Source: Aspidapion aeneum (lineage: Eukaryota; Arthropoda; Insecta; Coleoptera; Brentidae). From it: a DNA stretch of 64,000 nt. How positions within the stretch are numbered: the stretch's first letter is position 1; the number at the start of each line of letters is the position of its first letter. The notes under the pieces are model-generated. The model did no database searches and was not told the DNA's origin. It was given only the letters and a program-made list of their open reading frames with translations. The position numbers and the translations under genes are program-made. The stretch spans positions 180,767,452 to 180,831,451 of the forward strand of contig OY755038.1 of NCBI GenBank assembly GCA_963576565.1, written 5' to 3'. Shown here in pieces: positions 11,537-23,700 of the stretch.

Positions 11537-11900
11537 TACCCAGGGGGTCGATTTTGACCACAACTTGTTAAATCTCTCATTCGAGATTTAACACGGGTAC
11601 AATCTCTAGTACAATCTCTAGAGTCAACTTGGCCATGGAAATTTTAAAACTACCATTGTGTGTAGAATACAGACTTTTATGTAATATTTTTTATGTTTTT
11701 ACATACCTTTATGGAATATTCTTTATAATTTGGCCCCACATGTTTGCTTTTATCACTATTTTGCGAGTTTTTTGAGATTGTCGGAGATTGTATTACATTG
11801 TTTTTACTTTTACACTGTCACTTTTTTGATTTAACAAACACAGGGCAGGATTTATTATTTTTTAATTAAAACTTCACCTATGCTTTGTTTATTACAATAG
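11537..11900 (+). repeat. Dispersed repeat, inverted partner of 26755-27098
   Basis: GGGGGTCGATTTTGACCACA starts the block. It contains a perfect stem GTTAAATCTC/GAGATTTAAC with a 6-bp loop (TCATTC) and a duplicated ACAATCTCTAG. The same sequence, inverted and nearly identical over about 350 bp, ends near 27.1 kb. Similarity fades gradually past 11.9 kb. It looks like a non-autonomous element of unknown family. Confidence 0.85.
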
Positions 11901-12229
11901 CACCTTGCGCACTTTTTCGAACATTACAATTTTTTTCAATTTCTTTTTACAATTTATTAGAAAACACTAAAATTTACATTATACCGGTTAGCTTAACATA
12001 TTGACCGTTTACGCGGACCAAACCGAACTCTTTGGGACCCAATTCTTGAAATAAATCCATAAACGGATTCGGCGAAACGAATACGAGTTTTTCGTTCGGA
12101 ATTAGAGTCGAGTGGTAAACCCCACTCGAATCCCAATTCCCGCATACAAATCTAAGTAATCTAACCTAACATTTTTGTTTACTTTAATATATTTTTTGGT
12201 GTGTGCTTAATGATGCTTTATTTAAAAAA

Positions 12230-12410
12230 AAATTGGGAGGCCTTCTCAAACAAGACGCGATTTGGCAAAGCATGTAAAAAGGTGGAAGGGGGATTTAGCC
12301 TTTTGTGACACTCAAGGTTTTTTTAATTAGTTTTTTCTTGGAAATGCCTTCCGATTGGGGGGGGGGGGGGAGTGAAAAATCCTGAATTTTTGCGTTAATA
12401 ATTTATGAAA
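12230..12410 (+). mobile_element. Degenerate MITE copy with poly-G core
   Basis: TTTTTTCTTGGAAATGC, a G run of about 14, then AAAAATCCTGAATTTTTGCG matches (inverted) the MITE at 14321-14469 and (direct) the one at 17937-18074. The outer TIRs are eroded. Confidence 0.6.
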
Positions 12411-12888
12411 TTTTTAATGATTTTACTGTTTTTTTAACAGCTCCTTATACCTACCTAAAAAAGAAAAATAGTTTTAAAAAGTTACAACTTAACATTTTCA
12501 AGAAAACATATAAAAGGATCATTAAGTGGAACGCAAGGGTAATCCACTGCCCCCTCCATGAGCCTGTTCGGGAAGAGAGGATTAAAAAGTTTCAATAAAA
12601 ATTTGAGTATTGTGCAATTTTTTTGTCTTGTTTGTCTCTGTATTAACACAGTTTATCAACCATTTAACCAACCAAAAATAAATATAATATATGAAAACAT
12701 GATTTTTTTTATTTATATTTCAAAGTGCATAATAAGTACTGTCAAGGGCATTAAAAACGTCATGCAATATGACTACACAGTGTGTGAACAAGCCAGTTGG
12801 AATAAACTCGCTAGTCAGTTAAATTTAAGTTTTTGGAAAAAATTACACATGTCAACTGAGTTTTTTAACCGGCAATAATTTTACAGAA

Positions 12889-13318
12889 TTTTTTTTTGGA
12901 TAGACCCCATCTAGAAAGGGGTTTACTAGCATACAACTTTTTTTTAAGATGGAATGACCCCCCTTAAGGTATCTTGTTAGAAAGGTTATCAAATATTTTT
13001 AAAAATATAAAAAAAAATAACTTAAATGTTTTTGCCATTTTTGGAAAATAAAAGTGTCATTTTAAGTAAACCCTATAATTTCATGAAAAAAATAGGTGTT
13101 GGACCTCTGACAAGAGGTCCAGTAATACCAACTTTTTTTTTAACTGGTAGACTACACTTGGCACTTTGTTTAAAAACTAATTATAAATGATTTTTTTTTA
13201 ATAATTGGCAGATGTCCAAAAAAAAGTGAACCATAATTTTTCTTTTTTGATAGGCTTTCCAACAAGGTGTCACTAGTTGTATGTTGTTGGACCCCTTTCT
13301 GAGGGTCTGTCTAAAAAG
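12889..13318. mobile_element. Foldback element, arms about 100 bp
   Basis: The left arm (12889-12995, containing AGACCC...AGAAAGGGGT...ATACAAC...TTGTTAGAAAGG) is matched inverted at about 13225-13318. About 230 bp of AT-rich sequence lies between. A smaller hairpin GGACCTCT/AGAGGTCC lies inside near 13105. There is no coding capacity and no clear target duplication. Confidence 0.65.
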
Positions 13319-13329
13319 AAATTTATTAA

Positions 13330-14320
13330 AAATATTGCTGATTAGAAATCTCAGTAAGCATGTTTTTGGATCATTCCAAAAAATTTTAATTTAACCCGCC
13401 AGCAAATTATTCCAGCTGGTTCTCACTGTATAAACTTTTATGTATAAAATTGTATACTCTTTTTTACAATAAAAACTACCATAAACTTATTTTTATTTTA
13501 TTTATAATTTATTTAACAAAGTTCTGTAAAAGTTAATAGATCACCATTTGCATCTCAGTATTTCTAGTAGGATCATCGTTGCAACAGGACTACTAGGCAA
13601 AAACTGCCTTACACCTCAGAAAAAATCTCCATGACATCTCTGAGAAACCTGTAACAAAACAGTTTTTTTAACGAGTGGAGCACAGCAGACCTCACCGGAT
13701 CCGTAGAGATTTTTATATATGTTCTTGTTTACAACTTTTGAAGAACAAAGACATCTACAAAAAATAATGTACATACTGATCATGTAAGGGCCGCTTTAGG
13801 CTTCAACAGTTTTTAATTTCTTGGAGTTAATTGACAGGTAAAGACATAAAACAAAAACATTACTCAAATTTAAACGAAAAAACAGTTTTTTGAACAAAGT
13901 TTATTAAATTTGTCAATTTTTACTTGAAATGTTTTTTATGCTTATCGGACTAAAAAGCAAAACTGTTCTACTCAAAAATAAACAGAGAAAAAACACTGGA
14001 AGAAAAATATTAAATTGTTTCTATGCTACAGAAAAAATGCACACTCCAAATGTTTCAGTAAAAACCCCTATGTTACTTAATGCTTGTACAATATTTGTCA
14101 AAGCAAGGATGTATGAAAGTTCATCAGAGGCACTCACCATTAAGTTCAAGACCCCTTCAGAATACTTATGAAGTTTATTTGTTTCAACAACTGCGAATTT
14201 CACCCCCAAATTTCCGCACTTCAAAGAGGTTAGATGCCCCTAGGCCCCAAATTTTCATTACTATAATTTGGTACTTACCGTTACCAATGATTACGCAATC
14301 TACTGTCAACCTTAGAGAAC
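13330..14320. other. AT-rich stretch, no assignable feature
   Basis: Short open frames near 13.93-14.33 kb lie on both strands and lack motifs or codon structure. Nothing else was seen. Confidence 0.45.
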
Positions 14321-14469
14321 GTCCTTAAATTAGGTAACGCAAAAATTCAGGATTTTTGACCCCCCCCCCCCCTCCTGCCCTCGTAACGCATTTTCAAGAA
14401 AAAACATATAGTGTAATTTACGTAAAGCGAACCCCCTCCCCCACCTAGAGCGTTACGTAATTTAAGGAC
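14321..14469. mobile_element. MITE, TIR GTCCTTAAATTACGTAACGC, poly-C core
   Basis: GTCCTTAAATTAGGTAACGC at 14321 is matched inverted by GCGTTACGTAATTTAAGGAC ending at 14469. The core holds a C run of about 13 and ATTCAGGATTTTTGA. It is the same family as 17937-18074 and 12230-12410. No target duplication could be fixed. Confidence 0.8.
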
Positions 14470-15131
14470 AGTCCCTTACTTCATCGCGGCAAGTTTAGGT
14501 GGACATACCGACGGTAGGTTGACCAAAATTATACGAAAACAAGTCATACACGGAAATGGCGTTCAAGTGGCATTCAAGAATACCCATTTTTCCGAGTTCT
14601 CGAAACCGCCATTCGAATTTTACTCGTATACGACAAAAAATTAGATGGTTCAAGAATTGGGTCCCTGTTAGATTTTCTTTCAAAACCTTTTAGTACAAGG
14701 TGAAGTTGACGTGTAAAGATATTTGTTGTCAGCTATAAAAAGGCCCACGCAATAACCGTAAAGGTACCCCTCGATAAACGGTATTTTCCGCGCGGATTTT
14801 TTTTAAGGCGCGGAAAAACCGCTGTACACGTCCATGGAGCGTATCTTTCCGCGCGAATTTATTTTCAACGGACCAGTATGTATACTGCGCATTAAATGAC
14901 AGGGAGGCCACTTGGCCACCATCAACAAAAGAGAAAAATAAATGACGAGTGAAATTAAACAAAACATTAATTTTCAAAGTTGTTTTTTCGGATATTTTGG
15001 TATTTTTGTTAAAGTTAAAAACATTTATAAATATATATTTTGAACTAAATCATGCATCAATAACCCATATACATAGTCGAGGATCTGGTGGTTTTGCAGA
15101 AGAACTCACCAAGAACTTTTAGAAATTTTAT
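14470..15131. other. Unassigned stretch
   Basis: A patch at 14.78-14.86 kb repeats TTCCGCGCG on opposite strands and may be a small eroded hairpin element. No gene was seen. Confidence 0.4.
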
Positions 15132-15343
15132 AGTTATCTGCCTCATGATCATAATACGAGTTCCAGTACCACAACTAGCAGAAGCATAGTGAAGCATAGA
15201 TTATCATCAACAGAGACAAGTCCAGTTTATGCATTAGTTATCTGCCTCAACATGATACCATAATAAAATATCGAGTAACCTCAATGACATTAACACTATC
15301 TGAAGCATAGATTATCACTAACAGAGACAAGTCCAGTTTAGGC
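15132..15343. repeat. Tandem duplication, two units, period about 104 bp
   Basis: AGTTATCTGCCTCA starts at 15132 and 15236. Both units end with GAAGCATAGATTATCA, AACAGAGACAAGTCCAGTTT and GCATT. The middle parts differ, so it is older than the 4.36-kb duplication. Confidence 0.75.
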
Positions 15344-15349
15344 ATTTAT

Positions 15350-17095
15350 AAAGTTTTTCAACAATCTACCAAACAATTTAGAAACAGAAATAAACAACAA
15401 AAACATTAAATATTTAATTTTCTGTATTTATGTAGCAAGGAATCGTATACAGTCTTGTCTCGTTACAGGTTTAATTAAGACTTCAAAAAAAATTAAATTA
15501 TGGTTACCGGTGCTGTTGCAAATGTGATTGTGTGTTGGAAAAAAGTAATTTAGTTTTATTTTTTGTACTAAGAAAAGTTAGGATTAGTGTTTTTTTGATA
15601 TGTAATAGAAAGAGCCTATTTTTTAAAATTGACTCTAAATATTGTATTTTTCTTAGTTTATGGCTGTTTATTCTAGTGGCAATTTTATTGTAAAGTTTAA
15701 TTGTATACTTTTGTCAAATAAATATATTTTTAAATAAATGTGTAATACCAAAGTCTATATTTTTAAATCAAAATGTCTTGAAAATTAATGGGCACAATTA
15801 GGGGGGCTGGGGGCTTAGTGCCCTACATGAAATGAGTATACATTTCAGGGACAAACTGACCCAAGTCCATAAAAATTTCTGAATGCAATACAAATACTCT
15901 TAAAAATAACCAAAACTATTGCATTTTGTAACAAATTTTTGGCCTTTGGCGCCCCTTTTTTTTTTTAATGATTTTTTTTTCTAAACATTTTCTTTGGTGT
16001 ATAATTTTTTCAGATATACTAGTTTCTGTAAAAGTTCCGGCTTTATTTTTTTTTGTTATATCTGCATCATGATTTTTCCGAAGAGGACTTCATTTATCTA
16101 AACTTTTTGTCTGTAACACAATTTCATTAAAATTTTTTAGTAGCTTTTTAAGTTTTGGAAAAATTTTCTTCTGCAGTACGATTAAGAAGTTCCTACTAAA
16201 TTTTTAAAACATTTTCGGCACAAATTTTTTTTGTTACCTATATGTATGATTTTTCCCTAAACTTTTTGCCATCAGCACAATGTTTTTAAATTTTCTAGTA
16301 GTTGCTTTTTAATATTGCAATGTCAGCCTTCCCCTGTAGTTTTATTTTTAGCAATATATATACCTAATATTATAGATATTAGGCCTAGATGGCAAAAAGG
16401 TCCTATTTGCCGGACCTATGGTTACCCCCCACCATTAATACTATTAGGCTTGGGCTCAAACCCCCCCAAAGGGCCTGGCTAGTCCTTATATTTTTATTTC
16501 TACCAAAAAAACTGAAAATAAGACAGTTTCAAGAGTTGCTCGGAAGATAAAGATTGCTTTTTCTTTTTGTACTGTAATCTGTAATGGTAAAAATCATCAT
16601 TCTTTTTAGGTCAATAGTGGTTGTAATTAGCTTGATTTCAATTTTGTATGTTAAATTAACATTTTCCTAATTCATTGATGTCTAATATTTCTTTTTACCA
16701 AAAGTGTATTGTCGGGATAATGTATTCTCAAAAGTTCACAAAAATTTTCGGGATAAATGGTAGCAAGTGAAAAAGTTTGGTTATTTAAATTCCAAACGAA
16801 CTTTGATAAATTATGCTGATGTCATTTGAGGGGCAAATTTTGAGCTTGGCGAGCTTAGAATCCCTAGTGTCCCCACTTTAATTGCACTTCTGTCTATGAA
16901 TTCTTGAATGGGTGAGAAGTACTCTCTAAAAATCGGGTGAAACTCGAAGGAGGATGCGATCTCACTAGATTTCCGTATGTATCTCTGTTGGTCCTGACTG
17001 AGAGAGATGTGAATTCTGCTTCTCATTCAATTCAAGAATTGATACACTTAATAGAATACAAACATACAAGTCTCTCAAAAACATTTGACGAACTC
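15350..17095. other. AT-rich stretch, no assignable feature
   Basis: Two loosely similar segments near 16.03-16.14 and 16.22-16.31 kb (GATTTTTCC...AAACTTTTTG...AGCACAAT-like) suggest an old duplication. No coding region was recognised. Confidence 0.4.
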
Positions 17096-17436
17096 GTCTT
17101 CCGGCCTGCATATCACATACAATATTTTCAGCACTACTTTACTGATCTACTGTAATGTGCTCTAGATCACACGTTTATGTCGGCTCTCCATAGTGCGTGT
17201 TGGTTGATTTAAAAATTTGAACCAATCAAAGGCTCAGAAAAAAATCCACGCGAATAATATTCTAAATGTACTGCCGGCATTAAAATTTGAATATCCCGTA
17301 TTTTTTGAGCGCGTAAGTAGTTGGCGTTGGAAAAACGACAATTTAAATATTTCATTTGTTTTTTATTCCAAGACTTTTTGGCGTTGTTTGTGCTTTGTGG
17401 TACGTAACAAGAAGTAAATAAAATTTATTCAGAGTT

Positions 17437-19551
17437 ATGGAGGCAGTTTTGTTAGAGGAGGAGATTCTAGTTCTGCAGGAGCTTGCAGAACTAGATGAAG
17501 ACTATAGACCACCTCGTAAGAGGCCACGTATTAATGTTGCAGATATAAGAAACTCTGAGTTTCACAAAAATGTCCGGATTCCAATGGAAGCCGTGGAAGA
17601 ACTCACGGACATATTAAAACCCTTTTTGAGAGAAACCGAGGAAACTCCCCGGAATATTATGGTTAGTATGTTTCGATAGTTTTTTCTCAGTAAGCTCTGA
17701 TATCTAAGTACCTATACCCATCTATTATCTTCACAAGTGTGCAAAGTTAAGTAATTAGGTAAGTATCTTATCTGTATACGCGAATATTGATCCTAAATTA
17801 AAATTAACTATTTCTTTTAAGCGCGGATTTCGGGGAGGGGCGATTTATCTATTGTTTTGTTAACGAAAAAAAAATGTTTTTATTCAATTCAATACAATTT
17901 ACTTTATATGTCACTTTAAAGGGCGTTTTTGAGACCGTTCTTAAATTACGTTGCGCTTAAGTGGGGGGGGGGATTTAGTCATGCGTTACATTTAATTATT
18001 ATTATTTTTTTTTAATGCGTTGCGTAGGAGTAGGGCTTAAAAATCCTGAATTTTGCGTTACGTAATTTAAGAATGTAACCTTATTACTTGTTTTATTCTG
18101 TACCCATTAGGTTTTGACCACGCTCAACTTTCTATGTACTGGCAGCTACCAGACGAGCGTAGGGAACCATAATTTACTCGGTTTAAGCCAGTCCATGGTA
18201 AGCAAAACAATGGACCAGGTTATAAATGCCTTAAATCAAGAAGTAGTTCAAAATGAATACATTAAATTTGCAGCAAATGTCCAAGACTTGATTGATATGG
18301 AAAAAGGGTAAGTATAGTTTTATGGTATTTAGGTAGGTAGATTTTTACATATTTTAACAAACATATAAAAAAACAAACAAAGATGTAGATGTGTGGCTCA
18401 GAGCCCCAAGACAGTAGGCAAAGCCAACAACAAAATTATACTTAAATTATGTTAATCTCGATGTATTGTTTTAGGTTTCAAAACATGTATGGTGTGGAAG
18501 GGGTAATCGGATGTGTAGACGCTACACATGTTTTGATTTTTCCACCGCCCAAAAACGATCCCGACTACCCCGAGGCTGCTTACATAAATCGCAAAGGTCA
18601 ACATTCGATTAATGTACAGTTTGTAAGTATGTAAATTAATAAAAATAATAAATAAATTTAATAATTTAAATATATAGGTATTAGCTAAAGAAAATGCAAA
18701 ATAAAAAATAAAAAATTGGTAAAAAGCTTTTAACTACTTTATTTACCTACCACTTTTTGGTTCCATTGCCAGGAGTAAAAAATTGTAAACGTGATAATAG
18801 GTTTATGAAGGAAATATTTTATTATTTTAGGTGTCAGATTCCAACTTTACGATAAGGCACGTTAATGCAAAATTTCCTGGATCAGCACATGACCAGCATA
18901 TTTTTACCAATAGCTCTTTAACCCCTTTTTTTGAGGAGCTACATAGACGCGGCGTTAAGCGTTTTTATTTGCTGGGTAAGTTTAAAATTAATGCTGAGTT
19001 CTATTTACTATGTCGTTTGGTACGGCGAACCCATGTTACAACGAGCCCCGGGCTCCCCTACATTTATTATTTTTGTTTAGTAGTTTTACGACAAATAAAC
19101 TTTACTGTTAGTACATAATAATATTAAAAAATTTAATTGTGTAAAATTTTTAGGAGACACCGGATATGCACTAAGGCCATGGGTTTTGACACCATTCAAA
19201 AACCCAGAACCTGGAAAACAGATCAAATTTAATCAAATTTTAAAAAAGGTCCGGAATTGTTCTGAACAGACGAATGGTTTAATAAAAATGATTCTGAGGT
19301 GCCTCGGAAAATTCAGGACATTACATTATGCCCCTGAAAAGGCCTGCAAAATTATTAATGCATGCGTGGTTGTTTTCAATCTTCTACGAAAATATAGAGT
19401 AATGGCGCATGTTATAAAAGAAAAAGAAGAAGAAGACGTCGAAATTTATGACGAATGTTCTGAGAACGACCAGGCATCCCAGGGCCTTCTGAATGAGGCA
19501 AGAACTCTGCGATACAATCTTGCAGAAAAATGGTACACAGAAAGTTTGTAA
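17437..19551 (+). CDS. Harbinger (DDE) transposase, 5 exons, 370 aa
   Basis: It is the catalytic transposase of a PIF/Harbinger element, related to the host protein HARBI1. Exons by GT-AG reading are 17437-17661, 18111-18307, 18475-18622, 18831-18975 and 19154-19551. Lengths and phases join into one frame with no stop. The start [15 protein letters not shown] is the first ATG, followed by a basic PPRKRPR patch (possible nuclear signal) and a helix-turn-helix-like region ([20 protein letters not shown]). The catalytic core has IGCVDATHV (Asp156), PGSAHD (Asp211), LGDTGY (Asp240) and [11 protein letters not shown] (Glu276). Asp156, Asp240 and Glu276 fit the triad, with 35 residues between the last two. 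The acidic C-terminus includes [12 protein letters not shown]. The gene is convergent with the Myb-like gene and is probably active or recently so. Confidence 0.9.
17937..18074. mobile_element. MITE inside transposase intron 1
   Basis: GTTCTTAAATTACGTTGCGC at 17937 is matched inverted by GCGTTACGTAATTTAAGAAT ending at 18074. It has a G-run core and a CCTGAATTTTGCG inner segment like the copies at 12.3 and 14.4 kb. It lies within the first intron, 36 bases upstream of exon 2, so it does not break the coding frame. Confidence 0.8.
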
Positions 19552-19555
19552 GTAA

Positions 19556-20773
19556 GTATATTATTTACCTAACTATCTTTCTCAGATAGGATTTAAAGAA
19601 AATAGTGGATACTAGAATAGAAATGCCAAAAGCTTAACTAATATAGATTGAGTCATAAAATATGGTTCTGGGCATTGACTTCTATCGGGCCTTATACAAC
19701 TCAATGGTTATGGGCCATAAAATAAAATAAAAATAAATAATTATTTCCATATTTAATAATAAATAAATCCAAATAATAATTACATAAATACGTATATTTT
19801 ATACTTTTTGACAGTCTGAGAAATTTATATCTATACCTAAGTAGGGCTTTAAAGAGACTCTTGAATTTCTTGAAACTGTATTAGTTTCTTAAAAAAAGTG
19901 CCTAGCTTCATGGCTAAACATAAACTCCGCTTCACTAAACTCTCCAGTATGGACCTATAAAAATATAAATAAACTAATTTAATATTGTCAATTTTTTTTG
20001 TAAATAAGTAAGGCATTTATAATACATATAGCACTATTTTTTAGGTCTCCTTTCTAAAAAGATCTTGAAAAACCGTTCGGTCCGTCAACAAGAGTCCCTA
20101 ACCAATAACCTTTTGGGGCAGTGGAATAGGCCTAGCGGGGAAACCACGTAAAAAAAAACGGGCCGATTACTCTACCTCCTGGGTGGTCTGGAAACGAGGT
20201 TCATTTAAACTCTCGATACCGATTTTTGTCTTTTTTTTTAAATATTTTGTATTAAAGTTTACAAGTTACTTGTCTGGCGGCATGCGCTCTACTATGCATG
20301 CCTACTTGGACATATCCGAGAAGAGGACATATTCTCGGGATATATCACCCTTCTTCTTCGATATTAAGTTGCGGTACACCGCCATTCTGCAACGCACCGT
20401 TGATGTAGGTAATTGATTATATTTTTAGGAGAAAAGTTTCCCGCCAATAGGTAGGGGAAATAAATATAATTTATCATCATATCATATTTTGATTATTTAC
20501 AAAGATTTTTTTTAGTGATAATAGATTTATTGAGAATTATATATAGATATATATAGAATTTTGGTTGAAAAAATACTTTTCTTCCTTAAAAATAATTATT
20601 ATGATGTACAAAATAAAGCGCCACTCATACAATATTAACGTATGCGCCCACTTCACCTTTGCAAAAAACAAATATGATAATAGGTATAGCATTTATATAC
20701 ATAATACTTACAATAGAAACCCACGTAAGTAAACAAAATAAAATAAAGCAAAACTTACCTATTTAATGCTTAT
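19556..20773. other. Spacer between the convergent Harbinger genes
   Basis: AT-rich, with no recognised gene. It would carry the 3' ends of both transcripts; several AATAAA-type strings occur on both strands (for example around 19.72-19.76 kb). Confidence 0.5.
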
Positions 20774-23700
20774 TTAAAATTTGATTAGAACTTCTGTTAA
20801 TTTTTCAAACACTGCTGTTTGTTTTTCAAACGCCTCCGTTTGCTTTTGAATTGCTTTTAGTTTTTGCCTTTTCAGACATATCTTTGCGGTTTCTGATTTT
20901 CTTTTATCAATAAGGTTCTGCTTATGAAACTCCTGTAGTGCCAGGGTATGGTGTGAAAACACTAAAAAAAGAAACAAAATCAGCAAAATAATTGATGTAA
21001 ATTTAATAAAAGTTTACGAAATCAATAATTACAGTCCCCCTTTTTTTGGATACCTACTTGCTTAAAATTAAGTACTTACCCCTAACTGTATTAGGAATTC
21101 GAAGTATCGACGGAACCTCTTCTCTAAAATCCTGCAAAATTTTCTCTATCATTTGATCTAAAAAACAGATTTTTATTAAAATAAATGAAAGTTATGTCTC
21201 AGTAATACGAAAATTATCACTTATACACAGAGTTCCACAACTTTTCCGACAAACTTTAACCCCAATTTCGGTGTTACATAAGAACTTGATTTTTGAAAAA
21301 AAAACTCTAACAGAACAGGAAATTTAAAACTACAAACCTAAAAAACGTACTTATTTTTTTAAAAGGTGTTTTAAATTGTCTAGTTTGCATTAGATGCAAG
21401 TATGGCTACTTGAAATCTGACTTTTTACAGGTTTTGTTTAAAAAAGTCTTAAACTAAAAACTTAAAAGAAACCATAAATCAATCTAAAATGTTGGTAACC
21501 CAAAACTAGTGGTGATAGTTTGTGGAATAAATTGTGAAACACCCTGTATATACGAGGCCGTAAGTTAATAATTTTATAGCACGAAGCTCTTAGTACTCGA
21601 AGTACCTCATTGTAGTAGCAATTCTAATTAAAGAAAAACAGAAAATTGAAGAGTATTTTGAAACTCTGTAACAATATTATACTTGCTTACCATCGTCATT
21701 TAGGGGCTCGTTTTCCAAATTCAAATCTAAAATAACATTGATATTATTTTCATTTATCTGAGTTGTATTACTCGTTCTATCTAAAAAAAAATACACTTCC
21801 TATAATAAAAGGTAAACATTTCTAGTAACACAAGTCTAGTAACAGCTATTTACTTACCGCCCTCATTTTGAATTTGCTCATCAGTTTCTCTTAAAGATTC
21901 CATCTCTGCCTCCTCTATTGTTTGAATTTGTTCTAAAAACTATTTTTAATTTAGCCACCTAAGTAAAAATAAGTACGTATCTAGATACCTGATTTGTTTT
22001 AACTACTACTACTACTATACAACCTAAGGGCGCGTATTCATCCGAGACAGAATTTGCACGCCTCATTGCAAGGCAAATCAAGAATTCGTGTGTGTGCGTG
22101 CTTTTAGTTGTACGACGCAAAGAAGGCATTCCTTCAGCCTCAAATGAATACGCGCCTTACCCTGGGATGCACGTATCAAAGCTTAGCTAATCCATTCTCC
22201 CTCTTTCTTGTTTTGTATGTGAGCAACAAGGACTTAATCGCGATTAAGCCCATAATCGCGCTTAAGTGCTTACGGTGCATATGAGGGTTAAAGCTATATA
22301 TAACCTACCGCTTTGATGATCTTTTTCGCATGGCCCTATCTCCCCTACGAAATGGCTTCCACACAAATATTTCGAACATTTCGGGCACGCTGCAAAAACC
22401 CCTTCTTCACATGAAGCTACTGAACATAGTTGAGGACCCTAAGACAAGTAGTTATTAAAATTAAATTAATATTTTGTTGTTAAAAAATAATAATACATAA
22501 TATATCTTTAGGCAGAGGTACGTACAGGATAATCGGCAAATACGTCACTGATTTTATTTACTTTAGTGGGCTCCTAAAATAAAAAAATAATATGTTTGCT
22601 GGTATAAAGAATTCATCTTATTATTCTACTTAACTTTACTATAATTATTTTGACTTACTTTCTTATTTGGATTAATTAATTTGTCTTCTTCTTTGTTTTT
22701 ATTAGTGCCTTCGGCCAAAACCTCTAATGAATCATCCTAAAAAATAGTAGGTAAACTAAATAGATTAGTTTCTTATAAAGTTAGCTATACGTTGATTCTA
22801 CAACCTATATTGAACAGCCCAATCTTAAATTAATATTGTAATTATATAGGAGTATAATAATATCGCACCCCCAAAACTACAAAGACCTAACTCAAAAATT
22901 TCAAGAAATGCAAATAATTGATAATAGATTTCTTGTAGCTTTTATTTTTTTATATATACATCTAGTTTCAAAGATAATTGCACATTTATTTTTTTTATTG
23001 CTTGTTAAGATATTATTGTTCTAAAAAAATTGTTACTTTTTTTTGTCTACATTGAAAAAAGGTAGCGGTTTTTTAAAGAAAGGTGTTAGGCCTAAGTGTC
23101 TTATTAAAGCACCTTCCGCTTTACTTTAAGTCAGATTTTGAGAAAAATTCGATTTCCCAATTTTTTGATTTAGGTCTTTGTTGTTTTGGGGGTGCGATAT
23201 ATAAGTTAAAGGGCATTCTTACAAATGAAAAATTTATAGGAGTTTCAAATATGTTGTGACCCTTGATTTCTACAGAACCAAACGAGCCCTTCGCTATTTC
23301 CTCTGCCGGAGTTAGAATTCTGTTGCCAATTTTCTTTTTTGTTCGGGATCTGAACAACCTCCAAGTCTAAAAAATATAAAACTGATAAAAAATTGGGCGC
23401 ACCTAAAGCAGAGGCTCTAGTAATAACATATTTAAGCAAATAAAATTTCCTACATATTTTTGCCCTTTTTTTATTATGTATTATATTTTTCATCAAAAAG
23501 TTTTTTACTTCCTTAAACATTTCCAAAACGAAAAACCCAATGTTGCCAGAACTTATTAGTTTATAAAAAACCCAGCCCAATACAATAACGACCCAGCATT
23601 TTAAAACATTTTTTAAGAGGGATATTTGGTGAAAATAATTAAAGGTAATAAATTAAATAAATAACTTAAAAGCTTTAAAAATCAAGATTTTGCCTTGAGG

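Noticed and set aside
13929..14328. Overlapping short open frames on both strands
   Set aside because: Mutually overlapping, AT-rich, no motif.
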